Below are positions 1 through 12,513 of a stretch of 64,000 bases of DNA, piece by piece (position 1 is the stretch's first letter; each line of letters starts with the position of its first letter). The notes under the pieces are model-generated. The model was not told the DNA's origin and did no database searches. It saw only the letters and a list, made by a program, of their open reading frames with translations. The stretch is from the NCBI RefSeq assembly GCF_011075055.1, contig NC_058137.1, forward strand, positions 21,561,463 to 21,625,462. Reading direction: 5' to 3'. Made by a program: the position numbers and the translations under genes. The DNA comes from Mangifera indica. Taxonomy: Eukaryota > Streptophyta > Magnoliopsida > Sapindales > Anacardiaceae.

Positions 1-3000
1 AAATTACAAGATCTCTTATGTGATATGGGGCATTTTGTACATGTTGTAAGGTTAATTAGGTCTTTTTGGTTTGTTAACTTTGTGGTTTGCTTTCATAAAG
101 TAACATTTACATTATTTTATTTTCCAATGCTGTTTGACGGCAACTATTGTACTCCTACTTTTGTTAGTTAAGAAGTCTAAGGATCACTTGACATCACTTC
201 CAAGACATATATAATCCTTGAGGTTATTAAGATTTTAAGTTGTTTGATTGGCCTGTAGCTTCTCTATGTCAATAAAGAGATTGCAAAGATTGATCCTAGT
301 CAGCTCAGTTCTTGGTGCCTACTTTGCTGTCATTTGTATTTCATGGTTCAATGATCTGTTATGTGGAACTACATCTCTGGTGAAGTTGGCCATGCTGCAT
401 TACTAGCTTTGACATGGCTCTTTCAGTGAACCTCAGCCCTTCAAAAATTGTGGGCTTGTTTTTTAGTGCTGATATATTTTATGGAATTTCCTCTGCTCTT
501 ATGTCTTTGTGAATGTTTATGGGGACGAAGTCCTTATATATTTTATTTGTAAGCACTGTAATGAAGGCTACCGTCCTTACTTGGAAAGAGTTTATTCAGG
601 AATTCAGTATAATAATAGTGGTTGCAGTTTTCTTCCTAAATGGCATTCATCTCATAAATATCCAAAAGAATTAAATTGTTTCATTGCCATATCTGCAGGA
701 AGGTAATGAGCAGCATAAGAATACCAAATTAATGAATGCCCTTCTGCGCTTGCATCGAGAAGTGAGGTATTTACCATTCTCCTGTATTTTTTAATCACTT
801 TTAATCTTGTTCTTTGCATATAATTCAGTGACTTAATGGAATTGCAGCCCAAAGCTAGCTGCATGTGCTGCAGACTTATCCTCATCTTATCCTAATTCAG
901 CCCTTGGGTTTGGAGCAGTCTGCCATCTTATTGTGTCAGCTCTTGCTTTTTGGCCAATTTACGGCTGGACTCCTGGCCTTTTTCACTCCCTTCTTGCTAG
1001 TGTTCAAATGACTTCAATTCTGGCTTTGGGTCCAAAGGAGACCTGTAGTTTGCTGTGTCTTCTGGTATGGGCGATTACCATTCTTATTTTTCTTCATTTC
1101 GATGCCCATTTGTCTTATGACAAAGTCCTCAAACATCCTGATGTTGAAAATGGTCCTGGAACTATGTTATGTGACTAGCTTTTTGTTTCATCTCCTATGT
1201 TTGCATTGCAAGAATGATTTGTTTCCTGAAGAAGGTGTCTGGCATTGGAGAAATGGAATGCCCTTGTTGAGTGCCCTTAGAACAATAGCTGTTGGGTCGT
1301 TGTTGGGGCCTCAGAAAGAGGGACAGGTTGATTGGTATCTAGAGTCTGGACACATTGAAAAGCTGCTTAGCCAATTGAGGCCACATCTTGACAAAATTGC
1401 ACAGATAATCCAACATTATGCTATTTCTGTATGTGTTCTTTCCCGAAAACTGTACTTAAGAATTGATATCTTTTTTCCTTTCTATTTTTGGAGGGTAGGG
1501 CAATGTTGCAATTTGGGAATTTTATTTTGAATGGGAACTTTCTATATGTTTTTTAGCCATGTCTGGTGATATTTTCATTCTCTAACAGGCATTGATAGTC
1601 ATACAAGACATGCTTCGAGTTCTTATAATACGCATTGCTTGCCTAAGACCTGAAAATGCTTCTGTACTTCTACGGCCGATATTGTCATGGGTTCGTAGTC
1701 ATGTTTCTGACTCATCTTATCCATCAGAGATGGATGTGTACAAGGTGATAAATCTATTCTCTTGTTTCAGTTTGATAATTTGTCATGTCTGGTGTGTTTT
1801 ATATGTTCTTTCTGTTTTCAGGTGCACCGATTTCTTGATTTTCTTGCTTGCTTGTTGGAGCATCCATGCGCTAAGGTTAATTTACTGTCTCAATTCTCTT
1901 GAACTTCCCTTTCCTTTTTAAATTTCTGCTGCTAATCTTTTGCCCGATGACTATTTTCTCTATCAGGCACTATTTTTGAAGGAGGGTGGTCCTGAAATTC
2001 TAAGAGAAGCACTGGAGAAGTGTCTTGATGCCAGTGAGGCAGATGGAAAGCAAATTTCAGATCAAGGAAATTCTGCTAAAAGTGGTTTTACCTTGATTGG
2101 TTGGTGCCTCCCTGTATTCAGGTCTATCTCACTACTTTGTAGTTCTCGAACACCTCTACAATACTCTGCAAGACATGATTTGTGAGTGGATGACATCAGT
2201 TCTGTGATTTATTCTTTTTCTTTCTCTGTCTTTTCTATTTCAAAATTTATCACATTCACGCAAATTTTTTGGTGATTTTATAGGTACAAGTTTGAGGATT
2301 TGAGTTCTGAAGATTGTTTGTTGATTGCCCCATACATCCTTAAGTTTTGTCAGGTATTTCCTCCTCAATTTAGATAAGGTTAAATACTTTTAAATAGTTT
2401 TCAATGATACTTCCTCTGCAGTATTATCTTATGATATGAATTCTGCTTTTTTATGAATTGCTTTCCTTCGATGCAATGAATAAATGCTGGGTTTGTGTTA
2501 AAAGACCTTGACATTTATTTGATGTTTAGATGACTAAATTTTTCCTTTCAGAATTTTTCTTGATTAATTTTCCTCTATATGAAAATCAGAGAATGCTTTA
2601 CAAATGGTAGCTTTAGAAGGAAAAAGTATTCTTGCTACATGAATGGTAATAGAGAATGATAATTTTTTCAGGTCCTACCAGTTGGAAAAGAATTAGTGTT
2701 TTGTCTTACAGCTTTCAAGGAATTAGTTTCTTGCAATGGAGGTCAAAAGGCTTTGGTTTCTGCCGTATGTAATACTCGCTCAGGTCTTGAAGAATTTGAT
2801 TCAGGGGGAATACATGAAAGAAATGGGAACCTTAGTCTTAATGAGTTTGATTGGAGAAAGAATCCTCCTTTATTATGTTGCTGGACAAAGTTGTTAGAGT
2901 CAATTGATTCAAAAGATAGCTTGTCAACTTATGCAATTGAAGCCATCAGTGCTCTGTCTTTAGGTTCTTTGCACTTTTGCATGGATGGAAAAAGGTCAGT

Positions 3001-6000
3001 CTACCTTGATAATTTGCCACATTATGTATTCACTTTCATACACTTTAATATACTGTATACTAACGGTACTACTTTGTTTGCTTAGATATCTATATTTCTC
3101 TGAGCTGTCTTATTTGTAAATGAGAAATTATTTTCATTTATATTTATTAGTTGCAGTTTCACTGACGTTTCTAAAGATGCCCCTTAAATCTAGTACATAT
3201 TTGCTATAGAAGAACAGAATCAGGAACTGAACTGAACTTAGTTATGAGGGATACCTTGCTGATAGGAAAACTTTGTTGAGCATAAGAAGATATACGAAAG
3301 TCTCCTAGAGAAGTAATTATGACATTTTCTGGTGGGATTAAGTAATCTGTTGCTCAAGCTTGTACTCATGAGTATCAGTTCATAAATGGCGATTCCATAG
3401 TTGTCAAGTGTATGTAAACATTTAGAATGAGATTGAGTGATACAATGCTTGTGCTTGTGTCAAATCCAAGGATGAAAGATCACTCATTAGATATGACCGT
3501 TGCTAACAAGATCTAAGTGCTGACCAACTGACGTAAGCTTCGTTGGCATTTTTCTGTGAATTTCCTTGGGTACTTAACAAGATCAAAACATCGAGTACAT
3601 ATATTTGTTCTATGAACTTTTCACAGGAGTCTTGTATGAAGGTTGTCTTCAGTGGTTTGATTCTTCTATATGCCTTGAACTTATGAATGACTTGGAAACA
3701 AATGTGAAATGAATGTAGATGAATGAAGATGACAAATACAATTGGATAAATCTCTGACTTAATTATGCTGTATTTTGTTTCAAAAGATTACTTTTATTGG
3801 GTATTTTAGCGGAATGGAATATAGGCTTGAGGCAGAGAATAGCATAAGTTAATTGGAGTTTTTATATTCTTTAAACTAGTGAGTACTTTTGTGTATCTAG
3901 TAGAAGAGAAGAGGAGATAGGGATGTAGTTGGAGAGTTTGGAGAAAGTTTATATAACATTCTAAGATATGAATTTAAAGTATGAAAGCTTCTACTTTTTA
4001 ATCTATTTCATAGATTATGTTAGGTAAATAGAGAAATATGTAATCCTGTAGGATCATTCTGTGCTTTACACATTGACTGCTGGTAATATCCTTTACTGGT
4101 AGTGGTAGCTTGTGATTATTTCTTGTTCTATTCAGATCTGTATTTTGTTTTTATGAATTCTTTTGATATTCTGACTAGCTTTAGTTGATTTGTTGAGTGT
4201 AATCTCTGTCTTCATTTTTTTTCCACCTTGCTTCATCGGTTATAACTTGGTTCATACTACAATTTCTGATCGTATAAGGTCTTTTAATTGGCTTGATGTT
4301 ATTTCACTTGCTTAACATATGGTTTGCCTGTTAATTAGTTTGAACCTGGATGCTGTTGTCTCATTGAAATATCTTTTTGGGCTTCCTGATGATGAGAAGA
4401 GTGGGACTGAGGGCTTTTCAGAGGAGAACATAAATTACATACAGAGATTGTCTGTAGTTTTGAATTCAAATATCAATGATGAAAATGACTTTTCAGCTGC
4501 CCCTGATATACACACCACTTTGTCTCAGGTGGGTATGGTAGCTTATGCATCTCTGCCTTTCTCAAATTCGTTAGTTTTTAATTTGTCTTCTGGGTAATTC
4601 TTAATTATTGATGTTTTAGGTTTCGGAGTTTGTGAAGGCACTGTTGTTATTGTTGCAAAATCCTGCTGGTTCAGTTAAGGCAGATGATGTCATCTTCACT
4701 GAAGGAATGCTTTCATCACCAAATGATGGTCTATTTCCTTTAAATATGCATCAGATGGCAGATGATGGCACTGAGAACCCTTATGATAATCTTTACTTGG
4801 TAGGACTTGAAGACAAGTTCTCATGGGATTGTCCAGAAACATTACCTGAGAGATTGTCACAAACAACTCTTCCTGCTAAAAGGAAAATGCCTCCAGTGGA
4901 AGGTTTGAGTAGGCGTGCTAGGGGAGAAAATTCACCGGCTGAAACAACCCAGAATACATTTTCACGTGGAGTGGGTCCATCTACAACATCTTCTGGTCCT
5001 ACTCGGAGGGATACCTTTCGGCAGCGCAAACCAAACACCAGCAGGGCCCCATCTTTGCATGTGGATGACTACATTGCGAAAGAAAGGGGGAGTGATGGTG
5101 TCACAAATTCTAATGTTATTGTAGCTCAGAGAGTGGGATCTGCTGGTGGACGTGCTCCATCAGTGCATGTCGATGAATTTATGGCTAGAGAAAGGGAGCG
5201 CCAGAAACGCATTGTAACAGTGGTTGGGGAGGCAGCTGCACAAGTCAAGATTGCAGCTCCTGCAAGTGACACCCAGAAAGAAAAAGTTGACAAATCTAAG
5301 CAGTTGAAACCAGTTCTTGATGATGATCTTCATGGAATTGATATTGTCTTTGATGACGAGGAATCTGAACCTGATGATAAATTACCATTCCCCCAGCTAG
5401 ATGATAATCTACAGCAGCCTGCCTCTGTCATAGTTGAGCAAAATTCTCCACGTTCAATAGTTGAAGAGACAGAGAGTGATGTCAATGAAAATAGTCAATT
5501 TTCTCATATGGGTACACCATTAGCATCTAATGCAGATGAAAACACCCAGAGTGAATTTTCTTCTAGGATGTCAGTCTCACGCCCTGAACTGCCATTGACT
5601 CGGGAACCAAGTGTTTCTTCGGATAAGAAATATTTTGATCAACCTGATGACTCAAAGAATGTTATTACCATTAAGACCTCTACTAGTTTTGATTCTGGGA
5701 CAGCAGCAAATAGTTCGGGGTTTCCTGCCTCTCTCTACAATAGTGCACCTCTAACATCCATGCCACTTGATTCAAGGATAAATTCACAAAATTTCTATCG
5801 AAAGAACAGTCCCCAGCATGCTGGTAATATTCCAGTGGGCACTGGATCTCGAGGAATATATGACCAGAAAGTTATGCTGAATCAACCACCTTTGCCTCCA
5901 ATGCCACCTCCACAATCAGTTAGTCCTGTAGTATCTCAGGCTTCTGATTCTATCCCAAGTCAGTCTTCCCCATTTGTAAACTCTATGCCAGAATCACAGC

Positions 6001-7582
6001 TACCAGTGCCTACAGCATTCCAAGTGAGAGATCCCTCCACCCCACAATTTGCTTGCAATCTCCTGTTTTGCTTTTGTGTTTGCATTTTATGTAATTTTTC
6101 AATTTTTCTTTTTTGCAGGTTCAGCCAGAGTATCTATCAGGATTTAGTGGCAGTTCTGCACCTTTATCAACTACCCATACTGGTGGATCTGCTAGGCCTC
6201 CACTTCCACCAACACCACCTCCATTTTCATCTAGCCCTTACAATTTACCATCATTAAAATCTTCTACTCCTCAGATGTCCATATACAATCAGACAGGTGT
6301 CGGAATGACTGACCTTCCCCAGGGCCAGAGCTCTGTCTCTCCTATAATTGATGCTCGGTTAGGCAGCATTTCTGCATCAGCTGCTGGACTAAGTTCTTAT
6401 GCACCACCTCCACTCATGTCACCCTTGGTCTTCAGTAGGCCTGCTTCAGTACCTGCAACTCTATATGGAAACTCTCCAGCTCAGCAGCATGGTGACAACC
6501 CGCAAAATATCATGCAGAATCTCTCCATACCCCACCCTTCCATTCAGTCAATGCATACCCTGCCACAGTTACAGCCATTGCAGCCCCCACAGGTTCCACG
6601 TCCTCAACAACCACCTCAGCATCTTAGACCACCAATGCAAGTCTCACAATCATTGGATCAAGGCATGTCTCTGCAGAGCCCTGTACAAATGCAAGGCCTT
6701 CCTTTACAGATGCTGCAACCGCCACAAGTTTCTCCAATGCATTCTTATTATCAGTCCCAACAGCAAGATTTAACAGCAGTACAGCAACTGCAAGTTGAAC
6801 ATGCCCAATCACAAGTTTTACATCAGCAAGGGGATACTACATCCCAGCTGCAACAAGATTCAGGAATGTCATTACAGGAGTATTTCAAGTCCCCAGAAGC
6901 TATTCAGGTATTTTTTTTCCCTTATTGCCAAAGATTTCATAGATGTATTGCTCTGTAACTGTACTTGTTGCCTCTCGTAATATTTGTTGAAAAAATTTAA
7001 TGGATTTGTCCTGATTATCCTTGTTACATTATCATGGCAGTCATTGTTGAGTGATCGGGATAAACTTTGCCAGCTTTTGGAGCAGCATCCGAAATTAATG
7101 CAAATGCTTCAGGTTATTATTTAAAGAAATCTTTCTTTGCATCTTTCAGCTTTTATGAAACCAGTGCTTGATTGAATTTCCTTCATTAGACCTTGATTAA
7201 TGGAATAATGAGCGCATTTACTGATGGTAATGGTAATGGTGTGATCATTACCACTTCTCACAGTAGTGGTCATGCTAGTTGTGTGGGAGGGGTTAATAGA
7301 AGAATGAATTATATGTATAAGTAGTCTCAGATAAATTGTTTTATTGACTGTCAATAAGAATAGTTAGCAGTGGCTACATATATCAGTTCCAGAGGCCTCC
7401 TCCTGAATTGCATTTTAGCATTTTCTTTGGTCCTGAACTTGCACGATAATGCTGAGTTCCTTGCTCTTCTTTCTAACAAGATTAGAATTCTTCTGCATTA
7501 CTGTTCTGATCTATATTTTACGAAAGTTTAACTCTTAAGTTTTGGTTGTCTTGTCTTACAGGAAAGGCTGGGACAGCTATAG
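1..7582 (+). CDS. VIR: VIRILIZER (m6A writer complex scaffold), 3' part, 13 exons resolved
   Basis: Plant VIRILIZER is a large nuclear scaffold of the m6A mRNA methyltransferase complex (with MTA, MTB, FIP37 and HAKAI). Exons read by frame continuity and GT/AG sites: 699-766, 848-1064, 1213-1428, 1589-1744, 1822-1875, 1967-2181, 2284-2353, 2672-2994, 4339-4528, 4620-6023, 6119-6907, 7041-7112, 7562-7582. All phases agree and give 1264 residues plus TAG. The family is about 2100 residues long, so the N-terminal part lies before the window. The N-terminal half of the visible part is helical, armadillo-like sequence (GPKETCSLLCLL, PENASVLLRPILSWVRSHV). The 4620-6907 exons are disordered, Ser/Pro/Gln-rich, with twin RAPS(L/V)HVD motifs. 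The end reads LMQMLQ-ERLGQL. An exon fragment may lie at 1-45. Family assignment is firm; single exon edges are by eye. Confidence 0.93.
46..698 (+). other. VIR intronic sequence, possible unresolved exon near 259-315
   Basis: Bases 1-45 can be read as coding and run straight into a GTAAGG donor. An AG at 257-258 is followed by an open stretch reading LLYVNKEIAKIDPSQLS, which looks like protein, but I see no donor after it in the phase needed by the exon at 699. The open frame from 509 has no family resemblance. I treat the stretch as intron with one possible exon. Confidence 0.4.
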
Positions 7583-10247
7583 CAGACATGATATCAAAGC
7601 TCTTACTTTTTACATTGGAGGATGCTTTAAACCTGTTAACTCTATGTAGTGCTGCAAGTCAAGGTTCCCTCCAAGTCCATTATTTTGTGTCATGCATGAC
7701 ACCGCAGCCTTCCCTTAAGCCAATCTTTTTCTGCCCACAAACAATTTTGTATTATCTATGTACTATATATATCAATGTACATTTCTTCATTAGATTTACT
7801 CTACATCCCTTTTCTTATTTAATTTTCTGATATATTCATTAGCAGGAAATGCTTCTGAAGTTAAATTTCTTTCCTTTAAGCTGATTAAAATTTAGATGGG
7901 CTCTGAAAGGCTAGGTAAACTTCTGTAACTTTGTTGTCTGGTTAACCCGAATGGGCATTGTTGTGTTTGTGCCAGTGCCGTTGTAAAGTGGTAATTTTTT
8001 GGGGCATGAGATGTAAATATATACCTAGGAACCTTTTATATGTAGCTTTCTTTGTAGGCAATGTATGCACTAACATAATTTTTATAAACCAATAGCTTGT
8101 ACAAAAACCGCTTTTGAAATTAATTTTTTAAGCAATTTCTAATTGTTTGATGAGTAATATTTTTTTAAGCATTTTCTATTATTCTTCAAACTTGTGGACT
8201 CATGGAATTTTCTGCATTAGAAGCAACAGTGATTCAAATTATGTGAAGTTTACAGATTTTTATTAATAATTAAGGAATTTTTATTTATGAACTTATGTTA
8301 TTACATCATCAAACTCTTTTTTTTTTGGGTAATTAAAATTTATATTAAATAAAAACACAACGGAAACGAGGATTGGAGAACAATCTAAGTGTTCCAAACA
8401 TTGAATGGATTGGATTTTATTTTTTCCAAAAGCAAAATTGGTACTATTAACCATAAGAATCAGTAAGATTCTTAAAAATAAATAAAATAAATCTTAATCG
8501 AATAATCATAGGAAGTTGAGTAGGTGACATCAGAATATTAATACTATTTTTCAAAAATATATTCCTCGAATTTGTGAAAAAAAATTAAAAAAAAAACTGC
8601 ATGATCCAAGAAGCTCAGGATCCCAGACATACTAATTGAAGCGACTTCTTTTAGTATGAGACATTCCTTCTTTAAGAAACATTTTACCTACGTTTCCATC
8701 TTCTATTTTATTTATCTTGTTTAAATATCCTTTGATTTTTACAAAATATAAGAAACTATGGTTGGATTTGCGCAATTTAGTAAAATCAAACTTCAACTCG
8801 AGCTTGCCAAGCTCGTTTCAATGGTATTTAAATTTAATTTGTTTAAAATGAGTTAAATTTAAGTTTAAATTCGAATAAAAATTTCAATTCGGTTTAATAC
8901 TAAAATGACATTTTTTTAGTTAATTCGTATCAAATTTTAATTTGAAAATATTGAATTCTCAAACTTAAATTGTTTGAGTTTAAATTGTTTCAAATTTATT
9001 CGAATCAAATTCAAACTTAAACTTAAACTTAAACTTAACACGCTAAACTCAAATATAACCTTAAAAGAATCTCATATACAAGCTTATTAGTCTATTTTTA
9101 AAAAATGGTCAAATCCGATTGTAGGGAGTAAATGGACGCACATATATCATAGCAAAAACTTGGATGATGGCATTCAGGTTCAGGTGAATATTTACTACAA
9201 ATCCCGAGGAATGCAATCACATATTTATTTACACAAATATTATCCTACATTAGTTTAATTAAATTAATTATTTGTGTCTGCTCTTACCAGGAACTTGAAT
9301 CATCTTCTCGAGGCAATTGCTTCCTACACTACTTTCATGTCAACCCATCGTCCCTCACGGCCCTTTCTTCTTTCATTCACAGCATGTGCATGTCCCCACC
9401 TTCCCTATACACCTCTTGCATGTTATCACAACCTTAGGTTGGTCAGTGTGGCAGAAATTTGAATAAAAATAGTATATGGGTGTGTTAATAAGTGAGTGGT
9501 ATATGGTTAATTTCGTGGGTGTTTTGTTACTTGTTGAGAACGTTTTAGCCACAGGGTGATGTAGTCAAGGTGACATTAAAGGGAAACTAAGTCACCTTTG
9601 TATAAACTGGTCGAAAATTAGAGTTGCTTTCTTAATGAGTTTAAAGTAAGACGAAACTATTAACCTAAATTATAATATGGGTACGTACAAAATTGATTAT
9701 TGAAAAGACAGAGATACTATATAGATAGGATAAGAAGTTAACTCGTGATAATGTACTCTTTCGCTTCATCTTTTAAACACAAATACCCTTATTTTATAAT
9801 CTAATGTTTAATATTAAAATAGAAAACACCTGAACTCAATAGTGAATCGAGATTTTTATAAGAAGATTATAATTTATAATCAAACTTAAATATCTACGCA
9901 AGAAAAATTATTCTCTATCCAAAAGTATATGTAGTGTTCGTTAGTCTTTGATATATTTCTTTAAATGTGGACAATTTAGTAATGAATATTTAAAATAAAA
10001 TTTATTGAAAGGAGAGTTTTGTGAATGAGAGAAATTATGTACTCCATATTACGTATCTAATTTTTTTTCATTGTTCTTTAGTATAATTTATAACTTCCTA
10101 AATATGAATAATTTTCTAACGTGTAAATTTATATAAGCACATAAACCCAATATTGAATTGAGATTATTGTAACAAGTTTTTCGATTTATTATAAAATACC
10201 CAAGTTTGCAGAAGAGAAAGGTATGCAATCAAAATATAAATATATAG
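7583..10247. other. VIR 3' UTR then AT-rich intergenic DNA
   Basis: The VIR 3' untranslated region starts after TAG at 7580-7582. I cannot place its poly(A) site; it probably ends before about 8.1 kb. The rest is AT-rich and non-coding. At about 8765-9110 lies a low-complexity AACTTAAACTTAAA-type stretch with TCGAGTT words. It resembles the diverged repeat at 24443-24755 and near 22640-23110. No gene is seen. Confidence 0.5.
8765..9110. repeat. Degenerate AT-rich repeat (AACTTA / TTCGAGTT type)
   Basis: This stretch is built from AACTTAAACT and TTTGAGTTTAAATT words on both strands, including four AAACTT units in a row near 9013. It shares the words GTTGGATT, CTCGAGCTT and ACTAAAATGA with stretches at 22640-23110 and 24443-24755. 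It is probably an old non-autonomous DNA element. I could not define its ends. Confidence 0.4.
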
Positions 10248-10256
10248 TTTCCATTA

Positions 10257-11102
10257 GGGCAAATGACTATTTCCCACCCAAGTTTTAGTTGACTATAAAA
10301 ACATATCCATAACAGTTCAAAACCCTAAATACCTACCTATGGACTAACTTTTGTTAGAAACAAGGATAAAATTGTCGTTTTACTACTAAATTTCAAAACC
10401 TTAAAAATTTATATCATTTTCCTTTCTTAGTTAAGAAAACTAACAATTTTTTCCTATACTAAAATTTTGAAAAACTACAATTTCCCCTTAAAGTTTCAAT
10501 TTTTCAAGTGAGCCATTGATCCACAGGAATTTGGTGGCTCAATGGAGGTGGAGAAGAGTCCAGAAGTGTCAAGCTTCTGGTCATCCAGATCAAGGCTTCT
10601 AGACAATGATGTGCCATCCAGATCGCCTTATCCAAATCAACTCCTCTGGAAGACGAAACATCATCGAAAAGCATTGATGTTTTTGGATGATGCATTGTCA
10701 TCCATATTGACGCCTCTGGATGATGAAGCGACGACACATTGTCGTCTAGAGCGTCAATGCTTCTGGACGACGATACGCTTCTAGACATTTCTTTGGTACT
10801 ATTGAGCTATAGGATTCTGGTGGATTAGTGGCTCATCTAAAAAATTGAAACTCTAGAGAAAAATTGCAGTTTTTTAAAGTTTTATTATGAAAAAAAATTG
10901 TTAGTTTTCTAAACTAAGGGGGGTAAATAATATAAATTTTTAGGGTTTTAAAATTTAGTAATAAAATGATGTTTTTACTCTTGTCTCTAATAGAAAGTTC
11001 TAACAAAAGTTGCTCTATAAGTGGATATTTAGGGTTTTGAACTGTCGTGAGTGTACTTTTGAGATTCAACTAAAAACTTAGATGAAAGATAGTAGTTTGC
11101 CC
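10257..11102. mobile_element. Mutator-like MITE M1, 9-bp TSD
   Basis: The element is flanked by a perfect 9-bp direct repeat, tttccatta, at 10248-10256 and 11103-11111. Its ends are inverted: gggcaaatgactattt at the left and, read from the other strand, gggcaaactactatct at the right. The similarity extends through words such as AAGTTTTAGTTGA and AAAAGTATAC/CATATCC. The centre, about 10555-10790, is more GC-rich and made of CATCCAGA / TCTGGATG and GTCGTCTAGA words in both orientations. There is no transposase. A 9-bp duplication with long inverted ends fits a non-autonomous Mutator-like element, though superfamily is inferred. Confidence 0.8.
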
Positions 11103-11590
11103 TTTCCATTACTCTTTATCGTAAATTCCTAAACATCTCTAATAACTAATGTATATGTGTTTGACATTCATTAAATAACATTGAACTAAACTTGATATCG
11201 AAGAATTGAGCTTTGCATTGAAAAATAAATAAAACTTATTAAAACTTCTTATAAAAGTAATAAGTATAAATAATAATATATCACCATACAGTTAAATTAT
11301 TTTAAATTTAAGATAAAATAATATATATCATATCATGATTAGCCATTATTTATATATAAATTAGTGTTCATTATTTATACACATACTTTCTCCTTTCCCA
11401 TTAAAGAAATATGGCAGTGCAGTCAAAACCCTATCAAAGATCAGCAATTTAATAATAAAAGGTTTAACAGTAATTTCAGTAATTACGAGCACATAGAATG
11501 CTCAACATTGAATTAAGTTTTACGTAAAAAGATTTTCAATTTATGATTGATTACTAAAACACTCAACAAGTACACGTACATTCCATCACT

Positions 11591-11640
11591 CTTTATAAGC
11601 CCTAATTAACTTTCTTCTTCTATTCTCTTCAATACACACA
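11591..11640 (+). promoter_or_regulatory. Dof core promoter (TATA box and start region)
   Basis: CTTTATAAGC at 11591-11600 is a good TATA box. A CT-rich initiator-like stretch and CACACAAGAG follow. Transcription would start near 11625, giving a leader of about 75 bases that includes a GA dinucleotide run at about 11648-11663. Confidence 0.5.
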
Positions 11641-11668
11641 AGAGTGAGTGAGAGAGAGAGAGATTTAA

Positions 11669-11698
11669 ATGAAGTCTCTGAATCTGAAAAGCCATTAA
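11669..11698 (+). CDS. Upstream ORF of the Dof gene, overlapping its start codon
   Basis: The first ATG after the likely transcription start opens a nine-codon frame, MKSLNLKSH. Its stop codon shares one base with the first ATG of the Dof frame (TAATG: TAA 11696-11698, ATG 11698-11700). This arrangement allows termination-coupled reinitiation. Whether it is translated is unknown. Confidence 0.45.
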   Translation: MKSLNLKSH

Positions 11699-12513
11699 TG
11701 GTGATAATGGAGAGAGGAATGTGGAAACCTAATGTTGAAATGTCACCAAACTGCCCTCGTTGTGGCTCTTCAAATACTAAATTTTGTTACTACAACAACT
11801 ACAGTTTAACTCAGCCCAGATACTTCTGCAAAGGCTGTAGAAGATACTGGACCAAAGGTGGCTCTCTCCGCAACGTCCCCGTTGGCGGTGGCTGCCGGAA
11901 AAACCGAAGAGGTAAGTCTGTAAGATTATCCACTGATCATCATCATCACAACAATGATAATAACAACAATAATGCAGTTTCTTCAAAGGGTTTCACATAT
12001 GGAATTGGAAATGAAGCTATTTCAAGTCCCGGTTCTTCTGGTTCACATATTGATCTTGCTCTTGTTTATGCAAATTTCTTGAATAATCAACAGCCAGATG
12101 ATTCCAAGGCGAATAATTCTTGCGCTTTCAAATCTATGGCGCAAGAATTTCGAGGCGAATTCGATCCATCTCTCGAATTTTGCACAAATTTGGATTCTAC
12201 TGATAGAGTTAAAATGTTACCAGCTGCTGAAGATCAGAATTGCAATAATAATGATCAAATTTATTACAATTCTGTATTTCAAGATCAACCGATATTGCCG
12301 ATATTGCCGCCATTGCCGATTGCTGAAGATCAAATGTGGCTGAATTCACAAACGATGACGAATCTGAATCATCAAAGTTTGGAAGCAACAACACAAGAGC
12401 CCTTGATTGGAGCCGAGATTCATCATCATCAAGCGGTTCAAGATCCAAATCTTTTATTTGGCAATTGGAGTCCATTTGATTTCTCAACTGATGATACCTT
12501 CAGCAAGACTTGA
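11698..12513 (+). CDS. Dof zinc-finger transcription factor, DOF3.5/DOF1.2 type
   Basis: A plant-specific DNA-binding factor that recognises AAAG cores. From the ATG at 11698 it has 271 residues and no intron. The Dof finger spans about residues 17-71, with Cys19-x2-Cys22-x21-Cys44-x2-Cys47 and the invariant block [17 protein letters not shown] followed by a basic RKNRR tail. A His/Asn-rich linker follows. The C-terminal half is acidic and Gln/Asn-rich, as in an activation region. A second in-frame ATG at 11707 begins MERGMWKPN, which matches the usual start of DOF3.5/DOF1.2, so the true start may be three codons later. An upstream ORF overlaps the first ATG. In Arabidopsis DOF3.5 is, from memory, next to PUB22; here the next gene is also a PUB22/23 type. 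Confidence 0.92.
   Translation: MVIMERGMWKPNVEMSPNCPRCGSSNTKFCYYNNYSLTQPRYFCKGCRRYWTKGGSLRNVPVGGGCRKNRRGKSVRLSTDHHHHNNDNNNNNAVSSKGFTYGIGNEAISSPGSSGSHIDLALVYANFLNNQQPDDSKANNSCAFKSMAQEFRGEFDPSLEFCTNLDSTDRVKMLPAAEDQNCNNNDQIYYNSVFQDQPILPILPPLPIAEDQMWLNSQTMTNLNHQSLEATTQEPLIGAEIHHHQAVQDPNLLFGNWSPFDFSTDDTFSKT

Noticed and set aside
6024..6257. Read-through of the VIR frame past 6023
   Set aside because: GTGAGA donor and TTTGCAG acceptor bound a 95-base intron; the 6119-6907 exon continues the protein in frame with conserved Pro/Gln-rich sequence.
9010..9045. Telomere-like repeat
   Set aside because: The unit is AAACTT, not the plant telomere unit TTTAGGG, and the array is only four units long.
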